Below, piece after piece: positions 1 to 9,740 of a DNA stretch of 64,000 bases. The number at the start of each line of letters is the position of its first letter. Positions within the stretch are counted from its first letter, which is position 1. The stretch lies in NCBI GenBank assembly GCA_028284585.1, contig JANQRK010000029.1, positions 62,001 to 126,000 of the forward strand, read 5' to 3'. The DNA comes from Chromatiales bacterium (GTDB taxonomy: Bacteria; Pseudomonadota; Gammaproteobacteria; Chromatiales; Chromatiaceae). The position numbers and the translations under genes were made by a program. The notes beneath the pieces were generated by a model, which had not been told where the DNA came from, did no database searches, and saw only the letters and a list, made by a program, of their open reading frames with translations.

Positions 1-171
1 CAGGTTGCCGAACCGGCCCAGTGATTCCCGGGCGAGATCGACAGCGCTCTTGCCGCTGACACCAGTGCGTAAGAAAATCGCTAGGAGTTCGGCATCGCTG
101 AGGCCTTGGGCGCCTTGTTCGAGCAGGCGTTCGCGAGGTCTTTCCGTTGCTGGCCAGTCCTTGATTGTCAT
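1..171 (-). CDS. radC: RadC family protein (JAB domain protein), N-terminal part only
   Basis: The reverse strand encodes 57 residues running off the left edge. It starts [17 protein letters not shown] and continues with [16 protein letters not shown], the conserved N-terminal helix-hairpin-helix region of RadC. The JAB metalloprotease-like domain would lie outside the window. A good ribosome binding site (GGGAGGAAG) precedes the ATG at 171. RadC was once called a DNA repair protein but its role is unsettled. It diverges from coaBC, the same arrangement as in Pseudomonas. The family call is firm; the function is not. Confidence 0.9.
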   Translation of the reverse strand, partial: MTIKDWPATERPRERLLEQGAQGLSDAELLAIFLRTGVSGKSAVDLARESLGRFGNL

Positions 172-303
172 CTTGTCACTTCCTCCCTGAAGTAAACGCA
201 AGCTAACCGATCTGCCCTTGTGACGCAAAGGCCGCTTTGCCAGCCGGGTTCGGTCGGTTACTCTATTGCTAAACCCCGCTCAGCAGTAGGAAAAATTGCG
301 TTT

Positions 304-1524
304 ATGCAGCCATCGGGTGGACGTCGTGTGGTGCTTGGTATCACGGCCGGTATCGCCGCCTTCAAGGCTGCCGAACTGGCACGGTTACTGGTAAGAGACG
401 GTGCCGACGTCCAGGTCGTGATGACGCGCTCAGCGGGGCAGTTCATCGGTCCGATGACCTTGCAGGCTATCACCGGTCGACCGGTACGCGATGCCCTGTT
501 CGATCCGGTGCACGAGGCTGCGATGGGGCATATCGAATTGGCCCGTTGGGCGGATGTGATCCTGGTTGCGCCGGCGACTGCCGATTTTATCGCCCGGATT
601 GCGATCGGTATGGCAGATGACCTGTTGTCGACTCTGTGCCTGGCGAGCGGGGCGCCGCTGCTGTTGGCGCCGGCAATGAATCAGGCTATGTGGGGACATC
701 CGGCGACCCAGGCCAATGTTGCGGCACTTGTGGAGCGTGGCGCGACTTTACTCGGGCCTGATGACGGTGATCAGGCCTGTGGTGATACCGGGCCGGGGAG
801 GATGCGAGAGCCGGCCGCGCTGCTTGGTGATTTGCAGGCTAGTCTGGTCGGGGCGCGTTTTGCAGGTAGGCGCGTGATCGTGACAGCAGGCCCGACCCAA
901 GAGCCACTGGATCCGGTGCGTTTTCTCGGCAACCGCAGCTCTGGAAAGATGGGCTTCGCGTTGGCGGCGGCCCTGACCGCGCAGGGCGCCGAAGTGGTCC
1001 TGATCAGTGGGCCTGTGGCGCTGCCTACCCCGCGAGGTGTGGAGCGGATCGACGTTGAAAGTGCATTGCAGATGCGTGATGCGGTGTTGGCTGAATTACC
1101 CGAAGCGGTGCTATTCATTGCCTGTGCTGCGGTGGCGGACTACCGTCCGTTGGAAGTCGCAGCGCACAAGATCAAAAAGGAGGGCACCAGCAGCCTCAAG
1201 CTAGAGTTGGTGCGTAACCCAGATATCTTGGCGGAGGTGTCTGCACGGGCGGAGCGCCCGTTTTGTGTGGGTTTCGCTGCGGAGACCGATGATTTGGAGG
1301 CTGCCGCAGAGTCCAAGATGCGAACTAAGGGCCTGGATATGATTGCCGCTAACCAAGTCAGTGTTTCGCGTGGATTCGGTACGGATGACAATGCCTTACT
1401 GGTTATCTGGAACGACGGTCGGGTGGCCTTGGCCAACCAACCGAAGACGCAGCTTGCTGTGCAACTCGTTGACCTCATCGCGGATCGTTTCGATGCACAG
1501 GCTGCAACTAAAAATTCTGGATAA
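304..1524 (+). CDS. coaBC: Bifunctional phosphopantothenoylcysteine decarboxylase / phosphopantothenate-cysteine ligase
   Basis: CoaBC performs two consecutive steps of coenzyme A synthesis: CTP-dependent ligation of cysteine to 4'-phosphopantothenate, then FMN-dependent decarboxylation. The N-terminal flavoprotein half shows [18 protein letters not shown], the decarboxylase motif PAMNQAMW and a catalytic His in [12 protein letters not shown]. The C-terminal ligase half begins around [19 protein letters not shown] and keeps [12 protein letters not shown] and the AAVADYRP and KIKKE motifs. An upstream GTG at 220 is in frame, but the alignment with family N termini places the start at ATG 304 (406 residues, normal length). 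The 3' end overlaps dut by 32 bases, so the two are probably translated from one mRNA. Confidence 0.96.
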   Translation: MQPSGGRRVVLGITAGIAAFKAAELARLLVRDGADVQVVMTRSAGQFIGPMTLQAITGRPVRDALFDPVHEAAMGHIELARWADVILVAPATADFIARIAIGMADDLLSTLCLASGAPLLLAPAMNQAMWGHPATQANVAALVERGATLLGPDDGDQACGDTGPGRMREPAALLGDLQASLVGARFAGRRVIVTAGPTQEPLDPVRFLGNRSSGKMGFALAAALTAQGAEVVLISGPVALPTPRGVERIDVESALQMRDAVLAELPEAVLFIACAAVADYRPLEVAAHKIKKEGTSSLKLELVRNPDILAEVSARAERPFCVGFAAETDDLEAAAESKMRTKGLDMIAANQVSVSRGFGTDDNALLVIWNDGRVALANQPKTQLAVQLVDLIADRFDAQAATKNSG

Positions 1525-1948
1525 TCGGCTGGGCGATGGATTTCCATTGCCTGACTATGCGACCGATGGTTCGGCCGGCATGGATCTACGCGCGATGCTC
1601 GATGCCCCGCTTGAACTCGCGCCTGGCCAGACCGAGCTGATTCCAACCGGTCTCGCGATCTATATCGCGGATCCTGCACTGGCAGCGGTGATCCTGCCGC
1701 GTTCCGGGCTGGGCCATAAGCACGGTATTGTTTTGGGTAACCTGGTTGGACTGATCGACTCCGATTACCAGGGCCAATTGTTCGTGTCCTGCTGGAATCG
1801 TGGCGCAGCGAACTTTCGAATCGAGGTCGGCGAGCGCATCGCGCAATTGGTCTTGGTTCCGGTGGTTCGTGCCGTCTTCGAGCAGGTCGAAGAATTCGAC
1901 CATAGTGACCGCGGCTCGGGCGGATTCGGTCATTCAGGACGACATTAG
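1493..1948 (+). CDS. dut: dUTP diphosphatase (dUTPase)
   Basis: The enzyme hydrolyses dUTP to dUMP and pyrophosphate, keeping uracil out of DNA and feeding dTMP synthesis. The 151-residue protein has the homotrimeric dUTPase motifs: [54 protein letters not shown] and the C-terminal arm [11 protein letters not shown] that closes the active site. Start ATG 1493 lies inside coaBC and gives the standard length. The reading frame is open further upstream, but that part is coaBC in another frame. Its place between coaBC and algC is the conserved order seen in pseudomonads. Confidence 0.97.
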   Translation: MHRLQLKILDNRLGDGFPLPDYATDGSAGMDLRAMLDAPLELAPGQTELIPTGLAIYIADPALAAVILPRSGLGHKHGIVLGNLVGLIDSDYQGQLFVSCWNRGAANFRIEVGERIAQLVLVPVVRAVFEQVEEFDHSDRGSGGFGHSGRH

Positions 1949-1955
1949 GGAACCA

Positions 1956-4499
1956 GTGCGTCTTTTTAAGAAGAAAACCGATGCAGAGGAGGAGCAGAAG
2001 CCACGTCCGGCCCAGGTCGGAGGCCGCCCGCTGCTGGTGTATTTTTTACCGGCGTTCGTGATCGCTGCCCTGTTAATGCTGCTGACAGCTGTGTTGGCCC
2101 AGCAGTCTATTGGCGGTGCCGCATTGTCCAGCGCACGCAGCGCGGCGATCAGTGTTGCGGGGTCGATCGCTGCGCGTCTTGAGGGCGAGATAGTAGCCCG
2201 CCGCGACCTCATCACGTTTGCGTTGGCCGGCGGCGGTGCCGCTAGGGCCCTGAGCCGACGTGATGATAAGGCGCTGCAACGATTGCAGTCGCGGTTAGAG
2301 CAGCGCATTCCCGGCTTGATGCAGATTCGCTTACTACCGCCGGACGTCAGTCAACCGGATCTAGGCGGGCCGGCGCCATTGGGCTATGCCGGATTGGACA
2401 TGCTAAGACATACCGTCAATACGGGTCAGCCTTCACCGGCGGAAATCCACCAGATCAAGACGGGCAAGCCCTACCTTGCGCTCGCGCTGCCGGTCTCGTT
2501 GGCCGACGGTAAGCTGGTGGGTGTAGCGTTCACTGCTTGGGATATGCGCCCTGTGGTTCGGGTGGTGCAGGATGCCCCCAGTTTCTCAGGTCGTTTGCAA
2601 TTGCTCCAAGGTGGCAGTGGCGGGTATGTGGTTGCTGAGGGGCCGAACAGCGGCAGCGGTTCCGATGACGGAAGCAGCGAGGTTATCGATGTGCCGCGCA
2701 GCATATGGCAGGTCGGTTACGTAGTGGCTGCGCGGACCGGTGGTTTGGCTGATCTGGCCACTACGCTGGGCTTTGCGGGCGGCGGTGCACTGGCGCTCTT
2801 GCTGACCACATTACTGCAGTGGCGGATGTTGGGTCGCGACTTGCGCGGGGATATGGGAACTCTGGTGAACATCGGCGAGGCGATTTTACGACGCGACTCG
2901 GCCGGTGTGGTGCGCGCAAACGTTTCCAGCAGCGGCGATGCGATTGCGCTGCTAGGACAGTACGCGCACGAGGCACGTCAACGCGGTAGCATCGTGTCGG
3001 GCGACGATCCCAAACGGGTGCTGTCCACACCAGCGCCAGATGCTAACCGAGCGCCAGGTGTCGAGGTCGAAGAGCTGGAAGACTCGGCAGCCGGTCCACT
3101 CAACGAGGGTGAGAGATCTGGCGCCGTCGATGTCCCGGAAACACTGTTTCGCGCCTATGATATTCGCGGAATCGTTGGCGAGAGTTTGACCGCGCAGATT
3201 GCGGGCGCCTTGGGACGCGCGCTGGGTAGTCTGGTGCAAGAGCAGGGCGGTCACCGAGTGGCTGTGGCCTTCGATGCACGGCAGTCCAGCCCCGAGCTTG
3301 CGAGTGCCTTGATCAAGGGTATCTGCGGATCGGGTTGCGACGTGCTAGAGGTCGGCCAAGCGCCTACGCCGCTGCTCTACTTTGCGATGCAAAATCAGCC
3401 GGTGCAGGCCGGTATCATCGTGACAGGTAGCCACAATCCTGTGCAATACAATGGCTTCAAGATCGTGCTGGGCGATCGAGTGCTCGACGGAGACGAGTTG
3501 TTGGCATTGCGTCAGCGGATGCTCGAGGGCGCATTCAAAGTTGGACAGGGCCAGGTGGAACGCATCGATCTCATCGACGAGTACGCCGAGGCCGTTGTCC
3601 AAGAGGTGCAATTGGCGCGACCGCTAAAGCTGGTCGTAGATGCCGGTAACGGCGTGGCCGGCGAACTTGCGATTGCCACCTTCGAGGCCTTGGGCTGCGA
3701 GGTGGTTCCTTTGTTCTGTGAGCCGGATGGCAACTTCCCGAATCACCACCCGGATCCGGGCAACCCGGATAATCTTGCGGCGCTGATGCTGGAAGTACAG
3801 GCGCAACAGGCGGATGTCGGGTTTGCGTTCGACGGCGATGGTGATCGCCTTGGCGTGGTCGACAATAGCGGTGGCAACATTTGGCCCGACAGCGTGTTGA
3901 TGCTGCTCGCAGCGGACGTGTTGGGACGCCACCCAGGGGTTGATATCCTGTATGACGTCAAGTCCTCTCGCCATCTGGCGAGTTTCATACTCAGCCATGG
4001 TGGACGACCGATCATGTGGAAGTCTGGCCATTCGCGTATGCGTGCCAAGATGCTCGAAACGGGCGCTTTACTCGGTGGCGAATTCTCTGGGCACTTGTTC
4101 ATCAAAGAGCGCTGGTTCGGTTTTGATGACGCCGTGTATGCCGCGGCTCGGGTGTTAGAGTTGTTGGCGTTTGAATCACGCAGTGCTAGCGAGCTGTTTG
4201 CCGAGTTGCCAACGAGCCCATCTACCCCAGAGTATCATTTGGCACTGGACGAGGGGCAGAGCGCGGAGCTGATGCGTGCGCTCGATGCGCACAAGGTGTT
4301 CGACGATGCTCGTCTGGTAGAGTTGGATGGCTTGCGAGTGGAGTTTGCCAATGGCTGGGGGTTGATCCGGCCCTCCAATACATCGCCGGCGCTGACCTTC
4401 CGTTTCGAGGCCGATGACGAGGGTGCCCAGGAGCAGATCAAAGCACGTTTCCGTGATTTGCTGCGTCGCGTCGCACCGGATATGCAGGCGCCTTTTTAA
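1956..4499 (+). CDS. algC: Phosphomannomutase/phosphoglucomutase with N-terminal membrane domain
   Basis: The C-terminal 450 residues are an alpha-D-phosphohexomutase that interconverts hexose 1- and 6-phosphates for surface polysaccharides. It begins at FRAYDIRG (about residue 397), has the phosphoserine loop TGSHNP (Ser492), the metal loop DGDGDR (626-631), a sugar loop GGEFSGH and a C-terminal phosphate loop RPSNTSP. The first about 390 residues are a separate module with one transmembrane helix near 30-55, an extracytoplasmic-looking stretch, a second helix near 265-290 and an acidic linker. Start GTG 1956 is eight bases after the dut stop and has AGGGA in front; the open frame further upstream overlaps dut. 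Long AlgC forms occur in related gammaproteobacteria. argB follows after 21 bases. Confidence 0.93.
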   Translation: MRLFKKKTDAEEEQKPRPAQVGGRPLLVYFLPAFVIAALLMLLTAVLAQQSIGGAALSSARSAAISVAGSIAARLEGEIVARRDLITFALAGGGAARALSRRDDKALQRLQSRLEQRIPGLMQIRLLPPDVSQPDLGGPAPLGYAGLDMLRHTVNTGQPSPAEIHQIKTGKPYLALALPVSLADGKLVGVAFTAWDMRPVVRVVQDAPSFSGRLQLLQGGSGGYVVAEGPNSGSGSDDGSSEVIDVPRSIWQVGYVVAARTGGLADLATTLGFAGGGALALLLTTLLQWRMLGRDLRGDMGTLVNIGEAILRRDSAGVVRANVSSSGDAIALLGQYAHEARQRGSIVSGDDPKRVLSTPAPDANRAPGVEVEELEDSAAGPLNEGERSGAVDVPETLFRAYDIRGIVGESLTAQIAGALGRALGSLVQEQGGHRVAVAFDARQSSPELASALIKGICGSGCDVLEVGQAPTPLLYFAMQNQPVQAGIIVTGSHNPVQYNGFKIVLGDRVLDGDELLALRQRMLEGAFKVGQGQVERIDLIDEYAEAVVQEVQLARPLKLVVDAGNGVAGELAIATFEALGCEVVPLFCEPDGNFPNHHPDPGNPDNLAALMLEVQAQQADVGFAFDGDGDRLGVVDNSGGNIWPDSVLMLLAADVLGRHPGVDILYDVKSSRHLASFILSHGGRPIMWKSGHSRMRAKMLETGALLGGEFSGHLFIKERWFGFDDAVYAAARVLELLAFESRSASELFAELPTSPSTPEYHLALDEGQSAELMRALDAHKVFDDARLVELDGLRVEFANGWGLIRPSNTSPALTFRFEADDEGAQEQIKARFRDLLRRVAPDMQAPF

Positions 4500-5417
<918 letters not shown>

Positions 5418-5422
5418 GCGGT

Positions 5423-6025
5423 ATGCCGCGGCCGTCTCGCAAGCAGGCGATTCTCGAGGCACTCGCCGAGCAGTTGGAAAAGAATCCCGGCGATCGCATC
5501 ACCACCGCCGCGTTGGCACACGCGGTAGGAGTTTCCGAGGCGGCGCTCTATCGGCACTTCCCAAGCAAGGCACGCATGTTCGAAGGCTTGATCGGGTTTG
5601 CCGAGGCCACCGTGTATGCGCGCATAAACCAGATACTGGAGGAAGAAAAGGACACACAGCTTCGCATTGCCCAGGTGATTCAGTTGTTGCTGGGATTCTC
5701 CGATCGCAATCCGGGAATTACGCGGGTTTTGCTCGGCGATGCCTTGGTTGGAGAACGCGAGCGGCTGCATGATCGGGTGCAGCAATTCTTCGAACGCATC
5801 GACCTGCAATTGCAGCAGATCCTGCGCGAGTCTACACTGCGTGAGGACGTCAATCTACGGGTCTCGCCCGAAGCTGCGGCAGCCTTGTTGACGGCATTCG
5901 TCGAGGGACGCATGCAGAGATTTTTACGTACGCGATTCAGCCACAGTTCCCTGGTGGCTTGGGAAACGGACTGGAGCGTGCTGAGCTACGGGCTGTTTGG
6001 TGTAGAAGCGCCCGAGCTGATTTAG
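5423..6025 (+). CDS. slmA: Nucleoid occlusion factor SlmA (TetR family)
   Basis: SlmA binds specific chromosomal sites and blocks FtsZ ring assembly over the nucleoid. The 200-residue protein opens with the characteristic MPRPSRKQAILEALAEQLE, then the TetR-type helix-turn-helix ITTAALAHAVGVSEAALYRHFPSK, and a C-terminal dimerisation domain with FVEGRMQRFLRTRFS. Length and the N terminus match Escherichia coli SlmA (198 residues). ATG 5423 comes five bases after the argB stop, so translational coupling is likely. A TetR repressor of another kind is possible in principle, but the sequence pattern is specific to SlmA. Confidence 0.94.
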   Translation: MPRPSRKQAILEALAEQLEKNPGDRITTAALAHAVGVSEAALYRHFPSKARMFEGLIGFAEATVYARINQILEEEKDTQLRIAQVIQLLLGFSDRNPGITRVLLGDALVGERERLHDRVQQFFERIDLQLQQILRESTLREDVNLRVSPEAAAALLTAFVEGRMQRFLRTRFSHSSLVAWETDWSVLSYGLFGVEAPELI

Positions 6026-6357
6026 GCTGCATATTGCACCCGTCAATCATGGGCAATTGTAGCGGTACTGATTCAGCGGTGGCTTAGTGCATTTCGCCAC
6101 CTAGTTTGTGGCAACGATAGGCCACTCGCCTACGGTCTATCCAGGCCCTAGGCTTGTTGTTCACTCAAGTCACAGCTATGGCTATGCCCTTCGCTCCAGA
6201 GCGGTGCCCAAGCGCACTTGGCCGGCGATCATCCCGGATAGTGGGACAACATGCAGGCTGTCGACGGCCAGTTGAGGTAAGCAGCCGTAGGTGCGGAACA
6301 CTCAGTAGGCGCGAATTAGACACGCCTTGCTTGAGCTGAATCTTCGGTCGGCGCACT
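6026..6357. other. Intergenic region between slmA and the DUF4124 gene
   Basis: The two flanking genes converge here, and 332 bases separate their stop codons. I see no convincing coding frame, no hairpin followed by a T-tract, and no repeat shared with other parts of the window. Open frames inside it (for example 6154-6339) have no recognisable motif and no ribosome binding site. The length is unusual for a convergent junction in this compact region and may be a gene remnant, but nothing in it supports a specific call. Confidence 0.5.
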
Positions 6358-7359
6358 CTACGGGGCTTCTGCCGATTGCACTGCGGATAGCTGGTGTCTG
6401 AAGCCCTCGCGGATTGCTGAGACCAGCGGCCCCCGACAGAACTCCTTGCCCTCGGAGAACTGTGCGCATTGCACATCCATGAAGATGCGGGCACCGTCGC
6501 CCTGGGTGTCGGCTAGCCGTGAGACCGTGATGCTGATATCGCGCAGGTCGCGCGGAGGGGCGGTAACCAGGATACGGTCGGCTTCGAGATCGACCGGTGT
6601 AGTCGCATGCTGGCGCGCATAGCTCAGGGCCACCGACCAGAGACGACCACACTCATCGGTATCTCCACAGCGCACTGCGGTATCCACCAGATCCGGGAAT
6701 TCAGATTCTGCAATTACGTCGGCATTGGCAGCGCGCGCTGCACCACGATGCAGGGTGCGAAATCGCGCTAGATCATAGTCATAGCGCTCGAGGGTGGCCC
6801 TTTTCTCGTCTTCTCGGCTGAGGATCATTGCATAGGACTTCTCAATCGAGCGCTGTGTACTCGTGAGGTTGGCCTTCTGCTGTTTGGTGAGTTGCCTGCC
6901 GCGGCGCTCTGACTTTGCGGCGGCCGCCTGAAACTCTGAGAGGCGCGACTTTAGCCGTCGGATCTCGGCGTGGTTCATTCTGATCTGCCCGTCTAGCTGG
7001 GCGATCTTGCCATCGCGTGCCATGACTAGGTCATCCTCATTGCGATACAGGTTCAGCAGGATACGGTCCCGCTCCTGCTGTTCTTCGAGCAGTTTGCGTT
7101 GTTCGGCGCGTAGCGCCTCAAGGGCCTTGTCGCGCTCGATTTCCTTTTCCGTTTTTGCGCGATCGACCCGGCGGACTTCGATGCCGCGTCGGTTGAGCTC
7201 GCTGTGTTCGATGTTTTTGTATTGGGGAGGGACGCTAGTGCCATAGTGCACAACGCCGTCTTCATCCACCCATTTCTTGATGCCGCCAGCCTGCGCAGCC
7301 GATACGCAGATTAGGCATGCGAACTGAATGGCGAAGGCAACGCGGACAACTGTTGTCAT
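6358..7359 (-). CDS. DUF4124 domain protein with periplasmic coiled coil, function unknown
   Basis: A 333-residue protein with a signal peptide (hydrophobic residues 5-22, cleavage likely after AAQA) followed by the DUF4124 pattern KWVDEDGVVHYGTSVPP, a small beta-sheet domain common in exported proteobacterial proteins. Residues about 65-195 are rich in Glu, Lys, Arg and Gln with heptad spacing, so a long coiled coil is likely. The C-terminal 130 residues contain four Cys (in VRCGDTDECG, VQCAQ and EFCRG) that could form disulphides in the periplasm. I do not recognise a function. It diverges from a permease gene; the 72 bases between them contain a palindromic -10 sequence. Confidence 0.75.
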   Translation of the reverse strand: MTTVVRVAFAIQFACLICVSAAQAGGIKKWVDEDGVVHYGTSVPPQYKNIEHSELNRRGIEVRRVDRAKTEKEIERDKALEALRAEQRKLLEEQQERDRILLNLYRNEDDLVMARDGKIAQLDGQIRMNHAEIRRLKSRLSEFQAAAAKSERRGRQLTKQQKANLTSTQRSIEKSYAMILSREDEKRATLERYDYDLARFRTLHRGAARAANADVIAESEFPDLVDTAVRCGDTDECGRLWSVALSYARQHATTPVDLEADRILVTAPPRDLRDISITVSRLADTQGDGARIFMDVQCAQFSEGKEFCRGPLVSAIREGFRHQLSAVQSAEAP

Positions 7360-7393
7360 GATTCCACTTCGGACGGTAGCTATTAACCAAATA

Positions 7394-7401
7394 ATTATAA
7401 T
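7394..7401. promoter_or_regulatory. Palindromic -10 element, possible bidirectional promoter
   Basis: The octamer ATTATAAT is its own reverse complement, so a perfect TATAAT lies on each strand (7396-7401 plus, 7399-7394 minus). It sits between divergent genes, 31 bases before the GTG at 7432 and 35 bases before the ATG at 7359. No good -35 hexamer is visible in either direction. Divergent transcription from symmetric -10 elements is established in bacteria; its use here is inferred. Confidence 0.5.
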
Positions 7402-7431
7402 GACTCACCGTCTCTTGGTAGCGGCAAATCC

Positions 7432-8178
7432 GTGGAACACTTCATACTTTTTTTGGTTTCCTTACTGGCCAATGTGTTTTCCGCGTTTGCCGGCGGTGGC
7501 GCTGGTCTGCTGCAGCTGCCTGCGTTGATATTTCTAGGTCTGCCGTTTGCCGTGGCGCTGGCCACGCACAAGATTGCGTCGGTCGCACTGGGTGTTGGTG
7601 CCACCATCAGACATCTGCGTGAGGGCGGATTACAGCGTCGTTTTGCGCTTTTCATCCTGGCTAGCGGGGTGCCTGGGGTGCTGCTGGGGGCCAGCGTAAT
7701 CCTGCAAGTGCCCGGTCGGTATGCAGAGATCGCACTGGGCCTGCTGACCCTGGGTCTAGGCATCTACTCGATCGCCAAGGGCCAGATGGGGTTGGTCGAA
7801 CAGGCGCGCAATCGCACGGGTCTTGGGCTGTTGGGGGGTGGCCTGGGCCTGTTCGCCATCGGTGTGTTGAACGGCTCGCTGACCTCGGGCACCGGGCTGT
7901 TCGTCACCCTGTGGTTAGTGCGCTGGTTTGGCGCTGACTATCGGCAAGCGGTGGCCTACACGTTAGTCTTGGTCGGTATTGTCTGGAACGGCAGCGGTGC
8001 GTTGGCCCTGGGAATCCTGGGTGAGGTGAGGTGGGACTGGCTGCCGGCGTTGTTGTTGGGCTCACTACTAGGCGGTTTTTTCGGCGCACATCTGGCGATT
8101 CTCAAGGGCAATCGATGGATCAAGCGGGTTTTCGAGACCGTTACCCTGATGGTTGGCCTGAAACTGATTCTGGGTTGA
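7432..8178 (+). CDS. TauE/SafE (TSUP) family permease
   Basis: An integral membrane protein of 248 residues with about eight hydrophobic segments. It belongs to the TauE/SafE family by its FAGGGAGLLQLPALIFLGLP N-terminal re-entrant motif and the repeated FAIGVLNGSLTSGTGLFVTL in the second half. Family members move sulfite, sulfoacetate, taurine breakdown products or related anions; the substrate here cannot be read from sequence. The start is GTG 7432; no stronger start is nearby and its ribosome binding site is weak. The gene stands alone between a divergent DUF4124 gene and the convergent pyrE. Confidence 0.85.
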   Translation: MEHFILFLVSLLANVFSAFAGGGAGLLQLPALIFLGLPFAVALATHKIASVALGVGATIRHLREGGLQRRFALFILASGVPGVLLGASVILQVPGRYAEIALGLLTLGLGIYSIAKGQMGLVEQARNRTGLGLLGGGLGLFAIGVLNGSLTSGTGLFVTLWLVRWFGADYRQAVAYTLVLVGIVWNGSGALALGILGEVRWDWLPALLLGSLLGGFFGAHLAILKGNRWIKRVFETVTLMVGLKLILG

Positions 8179-8232
8179 CGGTCAGATCCGGATCCGAGTT
8201 GTGCGCCCACCAGCCTAAAGCGTGACCAGACT

Positions 8233-8874
8233 CTAGATGCCATACTCGCTCCGGTATGCCCGGATGGCATCCAGGTGACCAGCGCGCGCGCTGTCCTGAC
8301 CGATGAATTCAACCAGATTCTCCAGGCGGGCGATCGCAACGACCGGGACGTCGTACTCGGTTTCGATCTCTTGAATGGCCGAACGATCATCGGCTCCGCG
8401 CTCCTGGCGGTCGAGCGCGATCACCACACCCGCGGCGCGGGCTCCCTCGCTGCTAATGAGCTGCATGGACTCCTTTATCGCGGTGCCGGCAGTGATCACG
8501 TCATCGATGATCAACACCTTGCCCTCGAGTGCAGAACCAACCACCCGGCCACCCTCGCCATGCGCTTTCGCCTCCTTGCGATTGAAGGCGTACGGGACGT
8601 CTATCCCATGTTGTTCGTGGAGCGCGGCTGCGGTGACGGCGGCGAGCGGTATTCCTTTGTACGCGGGGCCGAATAGTACGTCGAACTCCAGCTTGGCATC
8701 GACGATGGTGCGGGCGTAGAAGCGACCGAGCCGGGCCAGTGCGGCGCCGCTGTTAAACAGTCCGGCATTGAAGAAATAGGGGCTGACGCGTCCTGACCTC
8801 AGCGTGAACTGGCCGAAGCGTAGGACGCCGAGGTCCAGGGCGAAATCAAGAAAATCATGCTGGTAGTCTTGCAT
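8233..8874 (-). CDS. pyrE: Orotate phosphoribosyltransferase
   Basis: PyrE transfers ribose 5-phosphate from PRPP to orotate, giving OMP in de novo pyrimidine synthesis. The 213-residue protein has the N-terminal [21 protein letters not shown], the flexible loop [14 protein letters not shown] whose Lys and His close over the substrates, and the PRPP motif [14 protein letters not shown]. Length equals the enterobacterial enzyme. It diverges from xthA; in Pseudomonas the corresponding neighbour is crc. It is separate from the pyrRBC cluster at 17-20 kb. Confidence 0.97.
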   Translation of the reverse strand: MQDYQHDFLDFALDLGVLRFGQFTLRSGRVSPYFFNAGLFNSGAALARLGRFYARTIVDAKLEFDVLFGPAYKGIPLAAVTAAALHEQHGIDVPYAFNRKEAKAHGEGGRVVGSALEGKVLIIDDVITAGTAIKESMQLISSEGARAAGVVIALDRQERGADDRSAIQEIETEYDVPVVAIARLENLVEFIGQDSARAGHLDAIRAYRSEYGI

Positions 8875-8953
8875 GCTGTACCCCTGCTGATGAGGGTCCG
8901 CATTGTGCGAAACGGGACACCGACATACAAGGGCGCCCAGTGCCTGCTTTCAA

Positions 8954-8959
8954 TATAAT
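8954..8959 (+). promoter_or_regulatory. Perfect -10 hexamer directly upstream of xthA
   Basis: TATAAT ends seven bases before the xthA ATG at 8967, so a transcript starting at the usual distance would begin at or next to the A of the start codon. No purine-rich ribosome binding site precedes the ATG. No convincing -35 hexamer lies at 16-18 bases. An alternative in-frame ATG at 8958 overlaps the hexamer and would also lack a binding site. Confidence 0.45.
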
Positions 8960-8966
8960 GCACGCG

Positions 8967-9740
8967 ATGCGCGTGATCAGTCTCAATGTAAACGGTATCC
9001 GGGCTGCGGGGCGCAAAGGTTTCTATGCATGGTTGCGCCGGCAACGGGCCGACGTGGTTTGTCTGCAGGAGATCAAGGCACGGCTCGACCAGTTGACCGA
9101 CAGGCTCTACTGGCCACCTAGTTTTCATTGTTTCTACTATCCCGCGGAGCGGCCAGGGTACAGCGGTGTTGCCCTGTATACACGCAGTGAACCGGATGCG
9201 GTGATCCAGGGCTGGGGTTGGCCAGATATCGATATTGAGGGCTGCTGGATAGAGGCGCGTTTTGGTAGCCTCAGCGTGGTTTCACTGTACCTTCCTTCGG
9301 GCTCGTCCAGCGAACAGCGACAATGTATCAAGTTCGAGTTGATGGGACGCCTTACGACTTTCTTCGCGCGGCTCAGGTCGGATGGCCGTGACTACATCAT
9401 TTGTGGTGATTGGAACATCGCGCACACCAAAGCGGATATCAAGAATTGGCGGGGCAATCAAAAGAACTCGGGCTTTCTGCCTGAGGAGCGTGCCTGGCTA
9501 GACCAACTGTTCGGGCCCATGGGTTGGGTCGACGGTTTTAGGGTCGTTAACCAGCGCGACGACGAGTACACCTGGTGGTCGAATCGTGGCCAAGCCTGGG
9601 CGAACAATGTGGGTTGGCGCATCGACTACCAAGTGGTTTCTTCCGGCCTACGGGATCGGATCATCGCAGCAAGGATCTATCGTGACCGACGGTTCTCTGA
9701 TCATGCACCGCTGATCATGGATTACGCTCTTGAACGCTGA
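8967..9740 (+). CDS. xthA: Exodeoxyribonuclease III family nuclease
   Basis: The 257-residue protein is an endonuclease/exonuclease/phosphatase-fold enzyme of the ExoIII (AP endonuclease) family, which cuts DNA at abasic sites. Catalytic residues are all present: Asn7 (LNVNGIR), Glu35 (CLQEIKA), Asp148 and Asn150 (GDWNIAH), Asp220 (WRIDYQ), Asp245-His246 (SDHAPL). It occupies the position beside pyrE that crc holds in Pseudomonas and shares Crc features such as WLDxxFGxxG and a WW motif, but Crc has lost the catalytic residues. This is therefore probably an active nuclease ancestor-type copy, not Crc. ampG overlaps its end by 11 bases. Confidence 0.92.
   Translation: MRVISLNVNGIRAAGRKGFYAWLRRQRADVVCLQEIKARLDQLTDRLYWPPSFHCFYYPAERPGYSGVALYTRSEPDAVIQGWGWPDIDIEGCWIEARFGSLSVVSLYLPSGSSSEQRQCIKFELMGRLTTFFARLRSDGRDYIICGDWNIAHTKADIKNWRGNQKNSGFLPEERAWLDQLFGPMGWVDGFRVVNQRDDEYTWWSNRGQAWANNVGWRIDYQVVSSGLRDRIIAARIYRDRRFSDHAPLIMDYALER

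Noticed and set aside
6154-6339. Small ORF in the slmA-DUF4124 gap
   Set aside because: It has no binding site and no resemblance to known proteins, and its composition is not distinct from the surrounding spacer.
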